Shown: positions 30,983 to 40,824, counted from the stretch's first letter. The stretch is 64,000 nt of DNA from Nocardia niwae NBRC 108934 = DSM 45340 (GCF_001613465.1 NZ_BDCK01000015.1:62001-126000); one strand, 5' to 3'. Notes: generated from the sequence alone by a model not told the origin. Numbers and translations: made by a program.

Positions 30983-30995
30983 TACGTTGTACGTA
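30983..30995. promoter_or_regulatory. Operator copy A (hydrolase side)
   Basis: TACGTTGTACGTA, a palindrome with five-base arms, lies 17 bases upstream of the hydrolase start. It matches the neighbouring copy at 31013-31025 when that is read on the other strand. Confidence 0.7.
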
Positions 30996-31012
30996 AACCG
31001 TCCACAGTTAAA

Positions 31013-31025
31013 CACGTACGATGTA
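31013..31025. promoter_or_regulatory. Operator copy B (TetR side)
   Basis: CACGTACGATGTA, whose complement TACATCGTACGTG matches copy A (consensus TACRTYGTACGTR), lies 17 bases before the TetR ATG. Confidence 0.7.
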
Positions 31026-31042
31026 CTTGATCAAGGAGTGGG

Positions 31043-31684
31043 ATGCCCGCGCCTCGCAAATTCACGCTCGACCAGCTGCAAACCGCCGCGCTCGAGCTGG
31101 TCGACAATGACGGATTGGCCGGTTTGACCATGCGCAGCCTGGCAGGCGCGCTCGGTACCGGCGCGATGACGATCTACAACTACGTCGACGGACGGGAAGG
31201 CCTGGAACAGCTCGTCACCGGCGCCGTCATGGCCCAGGCGCGGTGGGACTCCGATCCGGGCGGCGGGTGGGAGGAGCAAGTCACCGCGATCGCCGTGGGG
31301 ACGTGGCGCGCCGTCCGCGCGCATCCCAACGCCATCCCCCTGATCCTCACCCGCCGCAGCCTCGACGAGGACACGCTGCGGCCCGCCGAAGCTCTACTGC
31401 GTGCCCTCGCCCGCGGCGGCATGTCCGGGCGCCGCCTGCTGATCGCGTTCCGGGCGGTGTCGGGCGTGATCGCCGGCTCGGCCCAAGCCGAACTCGCAGG
31501 CCCGCTCGCGGCCGCACGCGGTGACGACGCCCGCACGGTCACCGACCGGATCACCGGCCTGCCGGCCCCGCGCTTCGCGAAACTGATCGAAATCGCCCAC
31601 GCCGCGCTGGACAGCGACCCCGAGGACGAATTCCGTGCCGCACTACACATCATCCTCGCCGGTTTGCGGCACGATCGCGAGTGA
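31043..31684 (+). CDS. TetR-family regulator, tetracycline-repressor-like C-terminus
   Basis: A 213-residue regulator. The HTH includes FTLDQLQTAALELVDNDGLAGLTMRSLAGALGTGAMTIYNYV-type sequence (about 7-50), close to the classical TetR/ActII branch, and the helical C-terminus begins near residue 75. ATG 31043 follows AAGGAG. It is divergent from an alpha/beta hydrolase with paired operators, giving a simple ligand-sensing unit. Confidence 0.9.
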   Translation: MPAPRKFTLDQLQTAALELVDNDGLAGLTMRSLAGALGTGAMTIYNYVDGREGLEQLVTGAVMAQARWDSDPGGGWEEQVTAIAVGTWRAVRAHPNAIPLILTRRSLDEDTLRPAEALLRALARGGMSGRRLLIAFRAVSGVIAGSAQAELAGPLAAARGDDARTVTDRITGLPAPRFAKLIEIAHAALDSDPEDEFRAALHIILAGLRHDRE

Positions 31685-31825
31685 CGGCGCCGTCAGCGTC
31701 CGCGGCGATTACCGTGTGTCTCGTCTGGTGACGACCGTGTCGTCGGAAAAACGTGGATTCCGTCGTGAATTCGTCAGTCCCCGAAATGGCAGTGGGCCGA
31801 CGCGGATACAGCCCGGCCGGTCCGC

Positions 31826-31993
31826 TCAGCGTTGACGCCAGCTCAGCGGGCCCGGCAGGTCGACACTGTTCTTCTTACTGCGGGAGTTCCAGGACCACGG
31901 GCCGATCTTGATACTCCACGAGGACAGACCCGATTGGGTGAAGTTCAGTTTCAGCGGCCCGAAGGATTTGCGCTGACGGTATCTGACGGGCAT
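31826..31993 (-). CDS. DUF4236-family small protein
   Basis: A 55-residue basic protein starting MPVRYRQRKSFGPLKLNFTQSG. The pattern RxRKSxxxGPLxxNxxxSGLSxxSxKxG is that of DUF4236, an N-terminal domain seen in small bacterial and phage-linked proteins of unknown role. AGGAG at good spacing decides the start at 31993; a start at 32044 would add 17 unrelated residues. Confidence 0.7.
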   Translation of the reverse strand: MPVRYRQRKSFGPLKLNFTQSGLSSWSIKIGPWSWNSRSKKNSVDLPGPLSWRQR

Positions 31994-32212
31994 GAGCAGC
32001 TCTCCTGACTCGCTGGCAGGGTAACCGATCCGGTTATCCCACATGGCTTTCGATCAACAGGATTGACCGAATGCCCGCCCGCAAACCCGCATACGGGTGT
32101 GGCCGGTGGAAGTCCGCATCGAGACCATGCGCCGATCGGACCGGGAGCCGAAGCCCCCGCGAAGAGAGCACGGGCCCGGCGCCGGTGCCGACCGCTATTT
32201 CGTCTGCGCGAG

Positions 32213-33703
32213 CTACCTCGCGTCGACCGCGCTCAACACGCGAGAGCCGGCGGCGGGGCCCAGTTGTGCGCCTGCCTGCGGGTAGGTCGGATACTCGATG
32301 CCCGAGATGTACTGAACCGTCCGCACCACCTGGCAGGAGTAGCCGAATTCGTTGTCGTACCAGACATACAGGATCGCCGTGTCGTCCTCGACGATGGTGG
32401 CATTGGCGTCGATGATCGACGCGGCGCGCGATCCGATGAAGTCGCTGGAAACCACGTCCGTGGCGGCGGTGTAATCGAGGTTTCGGCTCAACGGCCCGGC
32501 GAGCGAAACCTGACGGAGGTACTCGAGCACATCGCTCTTCGTCGTTTTCCGCTGGAGTTGCAGGTTCAAGATCGCAACGGATACGTCGGGGGTGGGCACC
32601 CGGATCGAGTTGCCGGTGATCTTGGCCTCGAGATCCGGCAGTGCCTTCGCGACCGCGGATGCGGCGCCGGTTTCGGTGAGCACCAGATTGAACGGCGCGG
32701 ACCGGCCGCGACGGTCCGCCTTGTGATAGTTGTCGAGAAGGTTCTGGTCGTTGGTGAACGAGTGCACCGTCTCCACGTGCCCGCGGATGATGCCGTACTC
32801 GTCGTCCATGGCCTTGAGCGGCGGAACGATCGCGTTGGTGGTGCACGAGGCGCACGAGAAGATCCGTTGCGACAGGTCCAGGCTGCGGTGGTTGACGCCG
32901 TGCACGATGTTCGGAACGTCGCCCTTACCGGGCGCGGTGAGCACGACTTTCGCGATGCCGGGTCGCAGATGCTGCGACAGCCCGGCACGATCACGCCACC
33001 TGCCGGTGTTGTCGATCAGGATGGCGTCGTCGATCCCGTATTCGGTGTAGTCGATCGTCGTCGGATCATCGCTGTAGATGAACTTGATCACGTTCCCGTT
33101 CGCGGTGATCGTGTCATTGTCGGTATCGACCTTGATCGTGCCGTTGAAGTGACCGTGCACCGAATCCCGGCGAAGCAACGACGCGCGCTTGGCCAGGTCG
33201 TCGTCGCCTCCTCTGCGTACCACCACGGCTCGCAGGTTCAACCCGTTGCCGGATCCGGCCTTCTCGATGAGCAGGCGGGTGACCAGGCGACCGATGCGGC
33301 CGAAGCCGTAGAGGACAACATCTCTCGGGCCTGGTGACCGAGCCTTGTTGCCGTCGGTCACCTCCGCCAGCACCGCTGCGGTGAACTCGCGGATCGACAG
33401 TCCCCGGTCGTCGGTGCGGTAGGTCATGACCAGTTGACCGAGATCGATCTTGCAGGGTCCCAGATCCAGCTCGCTGAGCACTTGCAGGAAGGGAAGGGTC
33501 TGGTCGACCGACAATTCTTCGCCCTCGATCTGCCTCGCGAAGCGGTGCGTCCGCAGGATGCTGATCACCGACTTGTTCACCAGTGACCGGCTGTGCAGCA
33601 GGATCGTCACGCCTTTCCTGCGATACAACGTGCCGATGATCGGAATCATCGCCTCAGCGGCGGCTTCCTGAGCGTTCCAGCGGTCAAGATGTTCGGTAGT
33701 CAA
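32213..33703 (-). CDS. gapB: Second glyceraldehyde-3-phosphate dehydrogenase, GapB type
   Basis: A 496-residue GAPDH with a 125-residue N-terminal extension before the Rossmann motif LYGFGRIGRLV. It keeps the catalytic SCASCTTN motif and YDNEFGYSCQ. The length and extension closely resemble Corynebacterium GapB, a gluconeogenic NADP/NAD enzyme, whereas the glycolytic enzyme is the 339-residue gene near 60.3 kb. The start is TTG at 33703, with a weak site; it is supported by the family-like N-terminus MTTEHLDRWNAQ. Monocistronic by appearance. Confidence 0.88.
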   Translation of the reverse strand: MTTEHLDRWNAQEAAAEAMIPIIGTLYRRKGVTILLHSRSLVNKSVISILRTHRFARQIEGEELSVDQTLPFLQVLSELDLGPCKIDLGQLVMTYRTDDRGLSIREFTAAVLAEVTDGNKARSPGPRDVVLYGFGRIGRLVTRLLIEKAGSGNGLNLRAVVVRRGGDDDLAKRASLLRRDSVHGHFNGTIKVDTDNDTITANGNVIKFIYSDDPTTIDYTEYGIDDAILIDNTGRWRDRAGLSQHLRPGIAKVVLTAPGKGDVPNIVHGVNHRSLDLSQRIFSCASCTTNAIVPPLKAMDDEYGIIRGHVETVHSFTNDQNLLDNYHKADRRGRSAPFNLVLTETGAASAVAKALPDLEAKITGNSIRVPTPDVSVAILNLQLQRKTTKSDVLEYLRQVSLAGPLSRNLDYTAATDVVSSDFIGSRAASIIDANATIVEDDTAILYVWYDNEFGYSCQVVRTVQYISGIEYPTYPQAGAQLGPAAGSRVLSAVDAR

Positions 33704-33868
33704 CGCAGGCCCTCGGATTTCCTCGATTTTTTCGCCGTATCGATGCTAATGAGGGCCTCGATATCACCGAGGCCGGATACCCACTGGTGAGATCGCCAGG
33801 TGGTGACGCACTCGGGCGCAGATCCTGTCGTACTCGTAATCCGTCGACCGAAGCGAGCGGGAGACACC

Positions 33869-35122
33869 TCAGCAGTTGGTCGGGGCGGGCTCGCCGCGAA
33901 CCCGGGCTTCGAGCCACAGCAGCACCGCGGGCGCTCCCAGGACCGCTGGAGTCAAATGCTCGAGCGCGGACTCCGGTTCGACCGTAGGCACCCGCAACGT
34001 CTGCACCCGCACCCCCGCCGCGCACCAACGGCGCATGGTGTTGTCGATCGCATCGACCGGAATCTGCCGGTCATCCGGCGAATGCCATTCGAAGATCGGT
34101 ATTTCCGGCACCCCGACGTAGAGTTCCAAGCTGTTTTCCTCCAACACCGACCGGGCTTCTCGGTTGTCGAAGATCGCGGTGTCGGTGACGTAGTCCCGCG
34201 CGCTGCCGTTGATGCCCGCGATGAGGATTTCGTTGCTGCAACCGTTGGCCATGGCCGCACCGACCTCGAGGCCGCGCGGGTTGAGGTACGAGCTGGTCGG
34301 CAGCCGGTCCGGGTACTCCCGCTCCAGACCGATCGCCGCCGCCATGGCCAACCCGAACGAAGGGTGCGGGTCCAAGCCCAGCGCCTCGGCGATGGTCACC
34401 AGATTCATCGGAGCACCGCCGATTGCCGCGCCCGCGAGCTTCAGGTCGGGTGCGTACGTCGGCTGCAACGCGGCTGCCCACGCGGTGGCCAAGCCGCCGC
34501 CGGAGTAACCGGCCAGGACCGTTGGGCTGTGTTGTACGGCGAATGCGGGTAGCCGCTGCACTGCTCGGATGCCATCCAAGACGATCTGGCCGCCCAGACG
34601 CGCGGCCCCGAGAGCGAACTGCGGTCCGAGGTGGTCCGGCAGCGCGACACTCCAGCCCTGCGCCAGCACCACGTTCAAGATCGGCGTGGTCGCCACCAGA
34701 TTCAGGTCGTCGCTGTACAGCTTGTGCGATATCGCGCAGTCGGTGCCGAGCGCATTGATGAAGTGCTGATAGGACAGCAGTGGCCCATCGGGCCGCCGGC
34801 CGAAGGGCGTGAGAACCGTGGTCGTCGCCGCGATCGGCGCTCCACGCGAGTTGGTGGATCGGAACTTGACCAGTGTGACGGTGGAGCCGGGGAAGAGGGC
34901 CAGCGGCGGCATCGCGCGCACGTCGAGCACTTCGCCCGGTTGGTGTGCCGCCAGATCCGCCGGGGCGGCGTAGAACGGATCCGGGTCGGGGCGCGGATAC
35001 AGTGGGTCCGCGGTGGCGATCGTTGCCAGGAGCAACCCGAGGGCTGCACCGCCGATCACACCGAGCGCACGAGCTGTGCCGCTGCGTCTGTTGCCGGAGA
35101 AACGAGTAAATCGCCGGATCAC
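33869..35122 (-). CDS. Secreted LIP-family lipase
   Basis: A 417-residue secretory lipase. A twin-Arg/Arg-rich start and hydrophobic core (about 18-36) end near the ATADP cleavage site. The mature protein has the LIP-family nucleophile GYSGGG, SPDDRQIP (Asp) and EHLTP (His). GTG 35122 was chosen because GGAGG precedes it; an ATG at 35173 would put 17 residues ahead of the signal peptide. Such enzymes hydrolyse acylglycerols outside the cell. Confidence 0.87.
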   Translation of the reverse strand: MIRRFTRFSGNRRSGTARALGVIGGAALGLLLATIATADPLYPRPDPDPFYAAPADLAAHQPGEVLDVRAMPPLALFPGSTVTLVKFRSTNSRGAPIAATTTVLTPFGRRPDGPLLSYQHFINALGTDCAISHKLYSDDLNLVATTPILNVVLAQGWSVALPDHLGPQFALGAARLGGQIVLDGIRAVQRLPAFAVQHSPTVLAGYSGGGLATAWAAALQPTYAPDLKLAGAAIGGAPMNLVTIAEALGLDPHPSFGLAMAAAIGLEREYPDRLPTSSYLNPRGLEVGAAMANGCSNEILIAGINGSARDYVTDTAIFDNREARSVLEENSLELYVGVPEIPIFEWHSPDDRQIPVDAIDNTMRRWCAAGVRVQTLRVPTVEPESALEHLTPAVLGAPAVLLWLEARVRGEPAPTNC

Positions 35123-35603
35123 AACCTCGACCTCCAGTAGTTCGACGTTTGTCAACAGTCGGCTTCCATCCAATGCCGAGTCTTTGGCAAATCTTCAGCG
35201 ACACGCCGGACGCGAAGCCGTAGGCCGGTCCCCGTCTCGTCCGTCGACCGGGCACTGGTCACACCCCGGGCCGCGATCATCAACGGCGCATCGCATTGGG
35301 CGGGCTGCGGGTGAGGAGCGGGCCAGGCGTCACCGGCAGGCCGCTGACCAGGGCTTTCCCAGGCGGCCCCGTGGGGGATCGATGACCCGTGCGGCGCCGG
35401 GGAAGCGTCAGGCCATCGGCACTTTCGGCCCAGTCGTTCCGGGCCCGCGTCGTCACCGCGGTCCCCAATGGTGGTGTTGGCGCTACCTCCTGCCGGGTAG
35501 CGCGCGCGACCGTGATTCGGGCGCGCGGGGTATGGGCCGCGCGGATCCGGCTTCCTACGCTCGATCTGGCCGAAAACACGAACTGAACAGGAGAAATGTC
35601 TTC
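35123..35603. other. Divergent intergenic region with a repeat copy
   Basis: About 480 bases between the LIP lipase and the serine-hydrolase lipoprotein. It contains one copy of a dispersed repeat (35335-35368) but no gene I can support. Confidence 0.5.
35335..35368. repeat. Dispersed repeat, copy 1
   Basis: A 34-base segment beginning GGCAGGCCGCTGACCAGG is found again at 40706-40739 with two mismatches. Both copies keep a GGCCGC...GCGGCC inverted repeat and are followed by a similar GGGATCGA tract, so the unit may be about 55 bases. Confidence 0.7.
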
Positions 35604-36791
35604 ATGAGCGCAATGCGGCGACATCGCCGAAGGATCGCGCTGGCCGGTGTCGGGCTGCTGGGCGCGCTCGTAGTCCAAGCATGCGGCACCGACACCGGCG
35701 ACGGCGAACCAACCCGCAAGGAGAGGTATCGGACCGTCACTCAGGCTCTCGACACGCTGGTCCGCAACGGTTTCCCGGGCGCGCAGGTCACCATCGACGG
35801 CCCGGATGGTCACCGGGTGCTGACCGCCGGCGCGGCGGACCTGGCCACCGGAGTGCCCATCGCCGACGACGCCCGAGTCCGGATCGGCAGCAATACCAAG
35901 ACCTTCGTCGCTACTGTCGTGCTGCAACTGGCCGCCGACGGCAAGGTCGATCTCGAGGCGCCGATCGAACGCTTGTTACCGGGCGTCGTGCAGGGCAATG
36001 GCAATGACGGCAATCGCATCACGGTCCGCCAACTGCTCCAGCACACCAGCGGCCTGCCGGACTACCTTGCCGGCGGCGATCCGGATCTGACAGCTGCCGC
36101 GAGCACCCCGCAGCTGCGGGCCGATGCCGACGAAATCCGCTGGGCCCATTACGAACCCGCGGACCTGGTGCGAATCGCCCTGTCGATGCCGCCCCGATTG
36201 GAACCGGGGGAGCGTTCGGTCTATACGAACACCAACTACATTCTGCTCGGCATGCTGATCGAGAAGATCACCGGCCACTCGGCGGAGGCCGAGATCGCCG
36301 GCCGCATCCTGGAACCGCTGGGCTTGCGCGACACCTACTTCCCCGATGCGCACGAGATCGGCATCCGGGGGCCGCATCCGCGCGGATATCAGCAAACCGA
36401 CAGCCGGCGTATCGATTTCACCGATCTGGACCCGTCCTGGGCGGGCACCGCAGGCGCGATGGTCTCCACCCCCGACGACCTGAACCGTTTCTTCACCGCC
36501 CTGCTCGCCGGGAAGTTACTGCGCGCAGCGCAATTGGCCGAGATGAAACAGACCATCCCCTGGGACCGCGGCGAACCCGGTTCCGGATACGGCCTCGGCC
36601 TGATTCACCACCCGGTCTCCTGTGGCAAGGAGGTGTGGGGCCACGGCGGCAGCATCCCGGGCTTCGCAACCCGCAACGGCGTGGCGTCCGACGGCACCGC
36701 CGTCGTGGTGACGGTCAATCAGCTCCCGGTCGATACGGCCGCCTCGGACGCGGTGTCGAAGCTGTTCGATGCCGCCGTCTGCGCCCGATGA
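35604..36791 (+). CDS. Serine hydrolase lipoprotein, beta-lactamase / D-Ala-D-Ala carboxypeptidase class C fold
   Basis: A 395-residue protein with a lipoprotein-like signal (LLGALVVQAC, Cys27 as the probable lipidated residue). The penicillin-recognising motifs are present: SNTK (96-99, catalytic Ser96 and Lys99), YTN in VYTNTNY, and HGG in VWGHGGSIPG. It may be a DD-peptidase, esterase or beta-lactamase; sequence alone does not decide. CAGGAG lies upstream of the ATG. Its stop is inside an AGGAGA site serving the next gene. Confidence 0.88.
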   Translation: MSAMRRHRRRIALAGVGLLGALVVQACGTDTGDGEPTRKERYRTVTQALDTLVRNGFPGAQVTIDGPDGHRVLTAGAADLATGVPIADDARVRIGSNTKTFVATVVLQLAADGKVDLEAPIERLLPGVVQGNGNDGNRITVRQLLQHTSGLPDYLAGGDPDLTAAASTPQLRADADEIRWAHYEPADLVRIALSMPPRLEPGERSVYTNTNYILLGMLIEKITGHSAEAEIAGRILEPLGLRDTYFPDAHEIGIRGPHPRGYQQTDSRRIDFTDLDPSWAGTAGAMVSTPDDLNRFFTALLAGKLLRAAQLAEMKQTIPWDRGEPGSGYGLGLIHHPVSCGKEVWGHGGSIPGFATRNGVASDGTAVVVTVNQLPVDTAASDAVSKLFDAAVCAR

Positions 36792-36802
36792 GGAGATTAT
36801 TC

Positions 36803-38329
36803 GTGTCTCGACACAAGCTGCCGCGGGTACTGGGCACTCCGGTAGCGTTCGCGGTCACCGGGCTCGTCGCCGCGGTGGCGTTCACGACGACCGCCGTCGC
36901 CGATCGGGCCGGCGCGGCCGAGCCCTTGGACCGCTACCACCACCAGCCGCTCACCTGGAAGTCCTGCGATGCACCAGGTCTCGACGGCATGGGCGCACAA
37001 TGCGCCGATGTGACGGTGCCCCTGGATTACGCTGCGCCGCAAGGCTCTACCATCACCGTCGCCATCTCCCGCATCGCCGCGACCGACCCGGCCCAGCGGC
37101 GTGGCGTCATCCTCTCCAACCCGGGCGGTCCGGGCGGTGCCGGCCTGGACTACTTCGTCGACACGAGCCAGGCCATGGCCCCCGAGGTCCGCGCCCGCTA
37201 CGACCTGATCGGCATGGACCCGCGCGGTGTCGGGCGCTCCTCGCCGGTGAACTGTCACTGGCCGCACGGTTTCGGCCTGCAGTTCGCTGGTGTAGATGCC
37301 GAGGGATTCGCCGAATCCGTCGCCGATCAAGCCGATCTGGCGGCGCGCTGCGCCGACGCCGAGGGGGAGCGACTGCCGCACTTCACCACCCGCAATACCG
37401 CTCGCGACATGGATGTCATCCGTACCGCACTCGGCGAAAGCAAGATCAGTTATCTGGGCACCTCCTACGGTACCTACCTGGGTGCTGTGTATATGCAGAT
37501 GTTCCCGGAACGTTCCGACCGCATGGTGCTGGACGGCGCTGTGGACCCGTACCGCTACGGCGCGGTCGGCATGGTGCAGGACATGGGCTCACCCAACGAG
37601 GCCGCGCTCGACGCCTGGGCGGCGTGGACCGCCCAACGCGACGACGAATACCACCTCGGCACCACCGGTGCCGCCGTTCGCGGTCTGGTCGAGCGGCTCA
37701 TCGAACACGCCGCCGCCCACCCGATCCGGATCGGCGACTACGACATCGACGAGCATTCCCTGCCCCTGGTGTTGTACATCGCGTTCGATTCGCCCCGCGG
37801 CTACGGTGTTGCCGCGAAACACACCCGGGACCTGGCCGAGGCCGCCGAAGGCAGACCGGTACGACCGGACGAAGACCTGGCGGGCAAGCTGGCCATGATC
37901 CTGCGCGCCCAGCCCCGCGACATGTCACCTCAGATGGCAATCCTCTGCGGAGACATCGGCGCACCCCGGGACCCGGACTGGTACCGGCGCAATATCGAAG
38001 CATCCCGCGCCACCCAGCCGGTCTTCGGCGCGTTGGCGAACAACATCACGCCGTGCGCGTTCTGGGCTCCGCCCGCCGAACCGCCCACCGTGATCGGCAA
38101 TTCAGTGCCGAACCTGATCGTCCAGGCCACCGGCGACACCCGGACCACTTTCGGTGGCGCACTCGCCATGCACCGGGCGCTCACCGGCTCTCGCATGGTC
38201 ACGTTGCAAGACGTCGCCATTCACTCGATCCTCGGCCGCTACCCGAATGCCTGCGTCTACGACGCTGTGAACAGCTACCTGGCTGACGGCGCTCTGCCCG
38301 CCGCCGACCTCACCTGTCGCGACGACTGA
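36803..38329 (+). CDS. Secreted TAP-like peptidase (tripeptidyl aminopeptidase family)
   Basis: A 508-residue secreted alpha/beta hydrolase. Signal peptide with cleavage near AGA-AEP (about residue 39), LSNPGGPGGAGLDYF, the nucleophile elbow GTSYGTYLG, and the TAP-like C-terminal domain with IVQATGDTRTTF and HSI. Relatives release N-terminal tripeptides or hydrolyse esters. GTG 36803 has AGGAG seven bases upstream. An ATG at 36788 that overlaps the previous stop is the alternative. Coupled to the upstream lipoprotein. Confidence 0.87.
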   Translation: MSRHKLPRVLGTPVAFAVTGLVAAVAFTTTAVADRAGAAEPLDRYHHQPLTWKSCDAPGLDGMGAQCADVTVPLDYAAPQGSTITVAISRIAATDPAQRRGVILSNPGGPGGAGLDYFVDTSQAMAPEVRARYDLIGMDPRGVGRSSPVNCHWPHGFGLQFAGVDAEGFAESVADQADLAARCADAEGERLPHFTTRNTARDMDVIRTALGESKISYLGTSYGTYLGAVYMQMFPERSDRMVLDGAVDPYRYGAVGMVQDMGSPNEAALDAWAAWTAQRDDEYHLGTTGAAVRGLVERLIEHAAAHPIRIGDYDIDEHSLPLVLYIAFDSPRGYGVAAKHTRDLAEAAEGRPVRPDEDLAGKLAMILRAQPRDMSPQMAILCGDIGAPRDPDWYRRNIEASRATQPVFGALANNITPCAFWAPPAEPPTVIGNSVPNLIVQATGDTRTTFGGALAMHRALTGSRMVTLQDVAIHSILGRYPNACVYDAVNSYLADGALPAADLTCRDD

Positions 38330-38977
38330 TCATCCGGCATTCAGATAGGCGAGCACGGCCAGCACCCGCCGGTGCCCCACCTCGTCGGCGAAGAGGCCCA
38401 GCTTGGCGAAGATGCTCCGAATGTGTTTGAGCACAGCACCTTCGGTCACCACGAGGCGCTCGGCAATGGTCGCATTGTCGAGCCCCTCGGCCATGAGCGC
38501 CAGCACCTCGCGTTCGCGTGGGGTCAGCGCGGACAGCGGATCGTCGGTCTTGCGCCACACCAGCAGCTGCGAGATCACTTCCGGATCCATGGCGGTCCCG
38601 CCCTCGGCGACCCGCCGCAGCGAATCCAGGAATCGATCCACCTTCCCGACCCGTTCCTTGAGCAGGTATCCGATCCCGCCCGCCCCGTCGCCGAGCAGTT
38701 CGGCGGCATAGCTGCGCTCGACCCAGGCCGAGAGCACCAGCACCGGCAGGCCGGGGTGAATCTCGCGGGCCCGAACCGCCGCTCGCAATCCGTCATCGGT
38801 GAAGGTGGGCGGCAGACGCACATCCACGACCACGGCATCGGGCCGGTCGGCGTTCACCACCGAGAGAAAGTCCTCCGCATTGTCCACCGCGGCGACCACC
38901 TCGATCCCCGCCGTCTGCAACAGCAACGCCAGCCCTTCCCGCAACAGGGCGTCATCCTCGGCGATCACAACCCGCAC
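38330..38977 (-). CDS. NarL/LuxR-family response regulator
   Basis: A 215-residue regulator with a receiver domain (Asp8/Asp9 pocket, phosphoacceptor Asp52 in VVVDVRLP, Lys in LLKERV) and a C-terminal LuxR HTH ([25 protein letters not shown]). Its start overlaps the end of the histidine kinase by 13 bases, so the pair is translationally coupled. The stop abuts that of the TAP peptidase on the other strand with no gap. Confidence 0.95.
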   Translation of the reverse strand: MRVVIAEDDALLREGLALLLQTAGIEVVAAVDNAEDFLSVVNADRPDAVVVDVRLPPTFTDDGLRAAVRAREIHPGLPVLVLSAWVERSYAAELLGDGAGGIGYLLKERVGKVDRFLDSLRRVAEGGTAMDPEVISQLLVWRKTDDPLSALTPREREVLALMAEGLDNATIAERLVVTEGAVLKHIRSIFAKLGLFADEVGHRRVLAVLAYLNAG

Positions 38978-40284
38978 GGCAGCTCCACCCGAACCACAGA
39001 AGGCCCACCCGCCGGACTGCTCAGCGCCATTCGCCCGTCCAGCGCTTCAGCCCGCCGCCGAATCCCGGCCAGCCCGCCACTCTCGATCTCTCGTGCCCCG
39101 CCCACCCCGTCATCCCGCACCTCGACGGCCAGCAGCCCGGCATCGCCTCCGAGGAATACCCGAAGATGTTCGGCTCCGGAATGTTTGGTCGCATTGGTGA
39201 TCGCCTCGGAGATGACGAAATACGCGGCCGCTTCGACGGCCGCCGGCCACCGAGCCCCCGCATCCGCTGCCTCGTTCCTGCCGTGGCACACTGCGACGGC
39301 GCCGTCGAGATCGAGTTCGACCGGAATCGGGGAGCGCGCGGCCAACGCCGAAATCGCGCTCGTCAGACCACGATCCGCGAGCACCGGCGGATACACCGTC
39401 CGCACCACATCGCGGAGTTCGGCCAACGCGGCCTCGGCGGTGTCCTGCGCCTTGCGGACCAGGTCGGACGATGCGGCCGGATCCCGTTCGCGCAATTGGT
39501 CGGCCAGCCCGAGCTGCATGATGACCGCCGCGATCCGCGCCTGCGCGCCATCGTGCAGATCCCGCTCGATGCGTCGCAGTTCCGCCCCATGCGCATCCAG
39601 CGCGGCGGCCCGGGTGGCGGTCAACTCCGCCACCCGCACCGCGAGTTCGGTGCCCGGCGCCGGGCCGAGCAGCGTCCGCGCCAGCAGCGCCTGCCAGCGG
39701 GCCACCGTGGGCAGCCGAAGGACCAGGACCGCCAAGGGAATCGCGATGAGGGCGCTGAACCCGGCCAGCGGCCAGGAATCGACCACGAAGCCGAAGTTGT
39801 CGACGGTGCCCGGCGGTGCGATCTGCCAATAGACCGGAATCGCCAGCTGATTCAGCACACCCAATGGCAGTGCGATCGAGAACAATGCCACCACCATGCC
39901 AGGCACCCCGTGCACGCACAGCCACGCGATATCCCGGCCGTTCGCCGGATCCCCGAAGGCACTGGCCAGTCGTTGCCGCAGGCCGCCGGTCATCGGCCTA
40001 TACGCCACCACGATCGGCGCGCCCAGCCGCTTGCCGGCCCGCCGCCGTTCGAACCCGGACAGCGGCCGGATCAACCGCAGGTACTCGGGAATCGCCGGAA
40101 TGCCCACCCCGCCGAGGCTGGTGACCGCGACCACGAACAAACCGGCCGTGGCGAACGTGGCCGCCACGCCGGTGGCGCCGCCGACCAGCAAATAGCCGAT
40201 GCTTCCCGGCAGTGCCCCCAGCCGACCGGCGACCGACCGCCGCACGGCCACGGGTCCGCGCTCCTGCATCGGATCGGCACTCAT
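38965..40284 (-). CDS. Sensor histidine kinase, NarL-type, with membrane sensor domain
   Basis: The 439-residue kinase has four predicted membrane segments (about 30-60 and 120-190) forming the putative sensor domain seen in many actinobacterial kinases. The HisKA_3 box is [10 protein letters not shown] (His244), followed by a HATPase domain with TNATKHSG (N box) and DDGVGG (G box). It pairs with the downstream response regulator. The signal is unknown; the neighbouring secreted hydrolases hint at envelope conditions (inference). Confidence 0.95.
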   Translation of the reverse strand: MSADPMQERGPVAVRRSVAGRLGALPGSIGYLLVGGATGVAATFATAGLFVVAVTSLGGVGIPAIPEYLRLIRPLSGFERRRAGKRLGAPIVVAYRPMTGGLRQRLASAFGDPANGRDIAWLCVHGVPGMVVALFSIALPLGVLNQLAIPVYWQIAPPGTVDNFGFVVDSWPLAGFSALIAIPLAVLVLRLPTVARWQALLARTLLGPAPGTELAVRVAELTATRAAALDAHGAELRRIERDLHDGAQARIAAVIMQLGLADQLRERDPAASSDLVRKAQDTAEAALAELRDVVRTVYPPVLADRGLTSAISALAARSPIPVELDLDGAVAVCHGRNEAADAGARWPAAVEAAAYFVISEAITNATKHSGAEHLRVFLGGDAGLLAVEVRDDGVGGAREIESGGLAGIRRRAEALDGRMALSSPAGGPSVVRVELPCGL

Positions 40285-40705
40285 CCCACCAATCTACTGA
40301 CCGCGGGATCGGCCCCCGCCGTGGAGATCGCGCGGCGGTCAGCGCTGCTTGCCGCCGCATTCCTGTATATGCGGCGCTGGTCGTTGTCGATCTGCTTTCA
40401 CGCCTTCGCCCGCTCGGCGCGCATTCGCGCGTGGTGCGGGCGGCCGGCCCTTCGTTCTCACGGCTCAGCTTGGGGTGGGTGACCAGGCGACGCCGGGAAG
40501 CGCGCCGGCTCCGATGGCTGCCTGCGCCGCGTACCCCGGCTCGCTCTCTGCGAGCAGTCGGTGAAGCGGCAAGGCTCGAGGCCCGAGCTGCCGAGCAGGG
40601 CGACAGTGCCGTGAGCAGCGACGGAAGGTTCGACTCCGCCTCGACGATCGCTGTGCGTGGCCGGTTTCGGCGCACCGGCTCAGCCGGGTTCAACGCGGGA
40701 CGGTG

Positions 40706-40739
40706 GCAGGCCGCTGACCAGGCCTTTCCCGGGCGGCCG
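40706..40739. repeat. Dispersed repeat, copy 2
   Basis: Matches 35335-35368 at 32 of 34 positions, including the GGCCGC...GCGGCC inverted repeat, and is followed by GGGATCGACACCCC against GGGATCGATGACCC in copy 1. Confidence 0.7.
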
Positions 40740-40824
40740 GGCGGAGGGATCGACACCCCGCCCGGACCGCATAGGATTTCTATCAGCTTCCGGCTGGTGA
40801 ATCGGGGATTTCCGGTGGTCTCAC

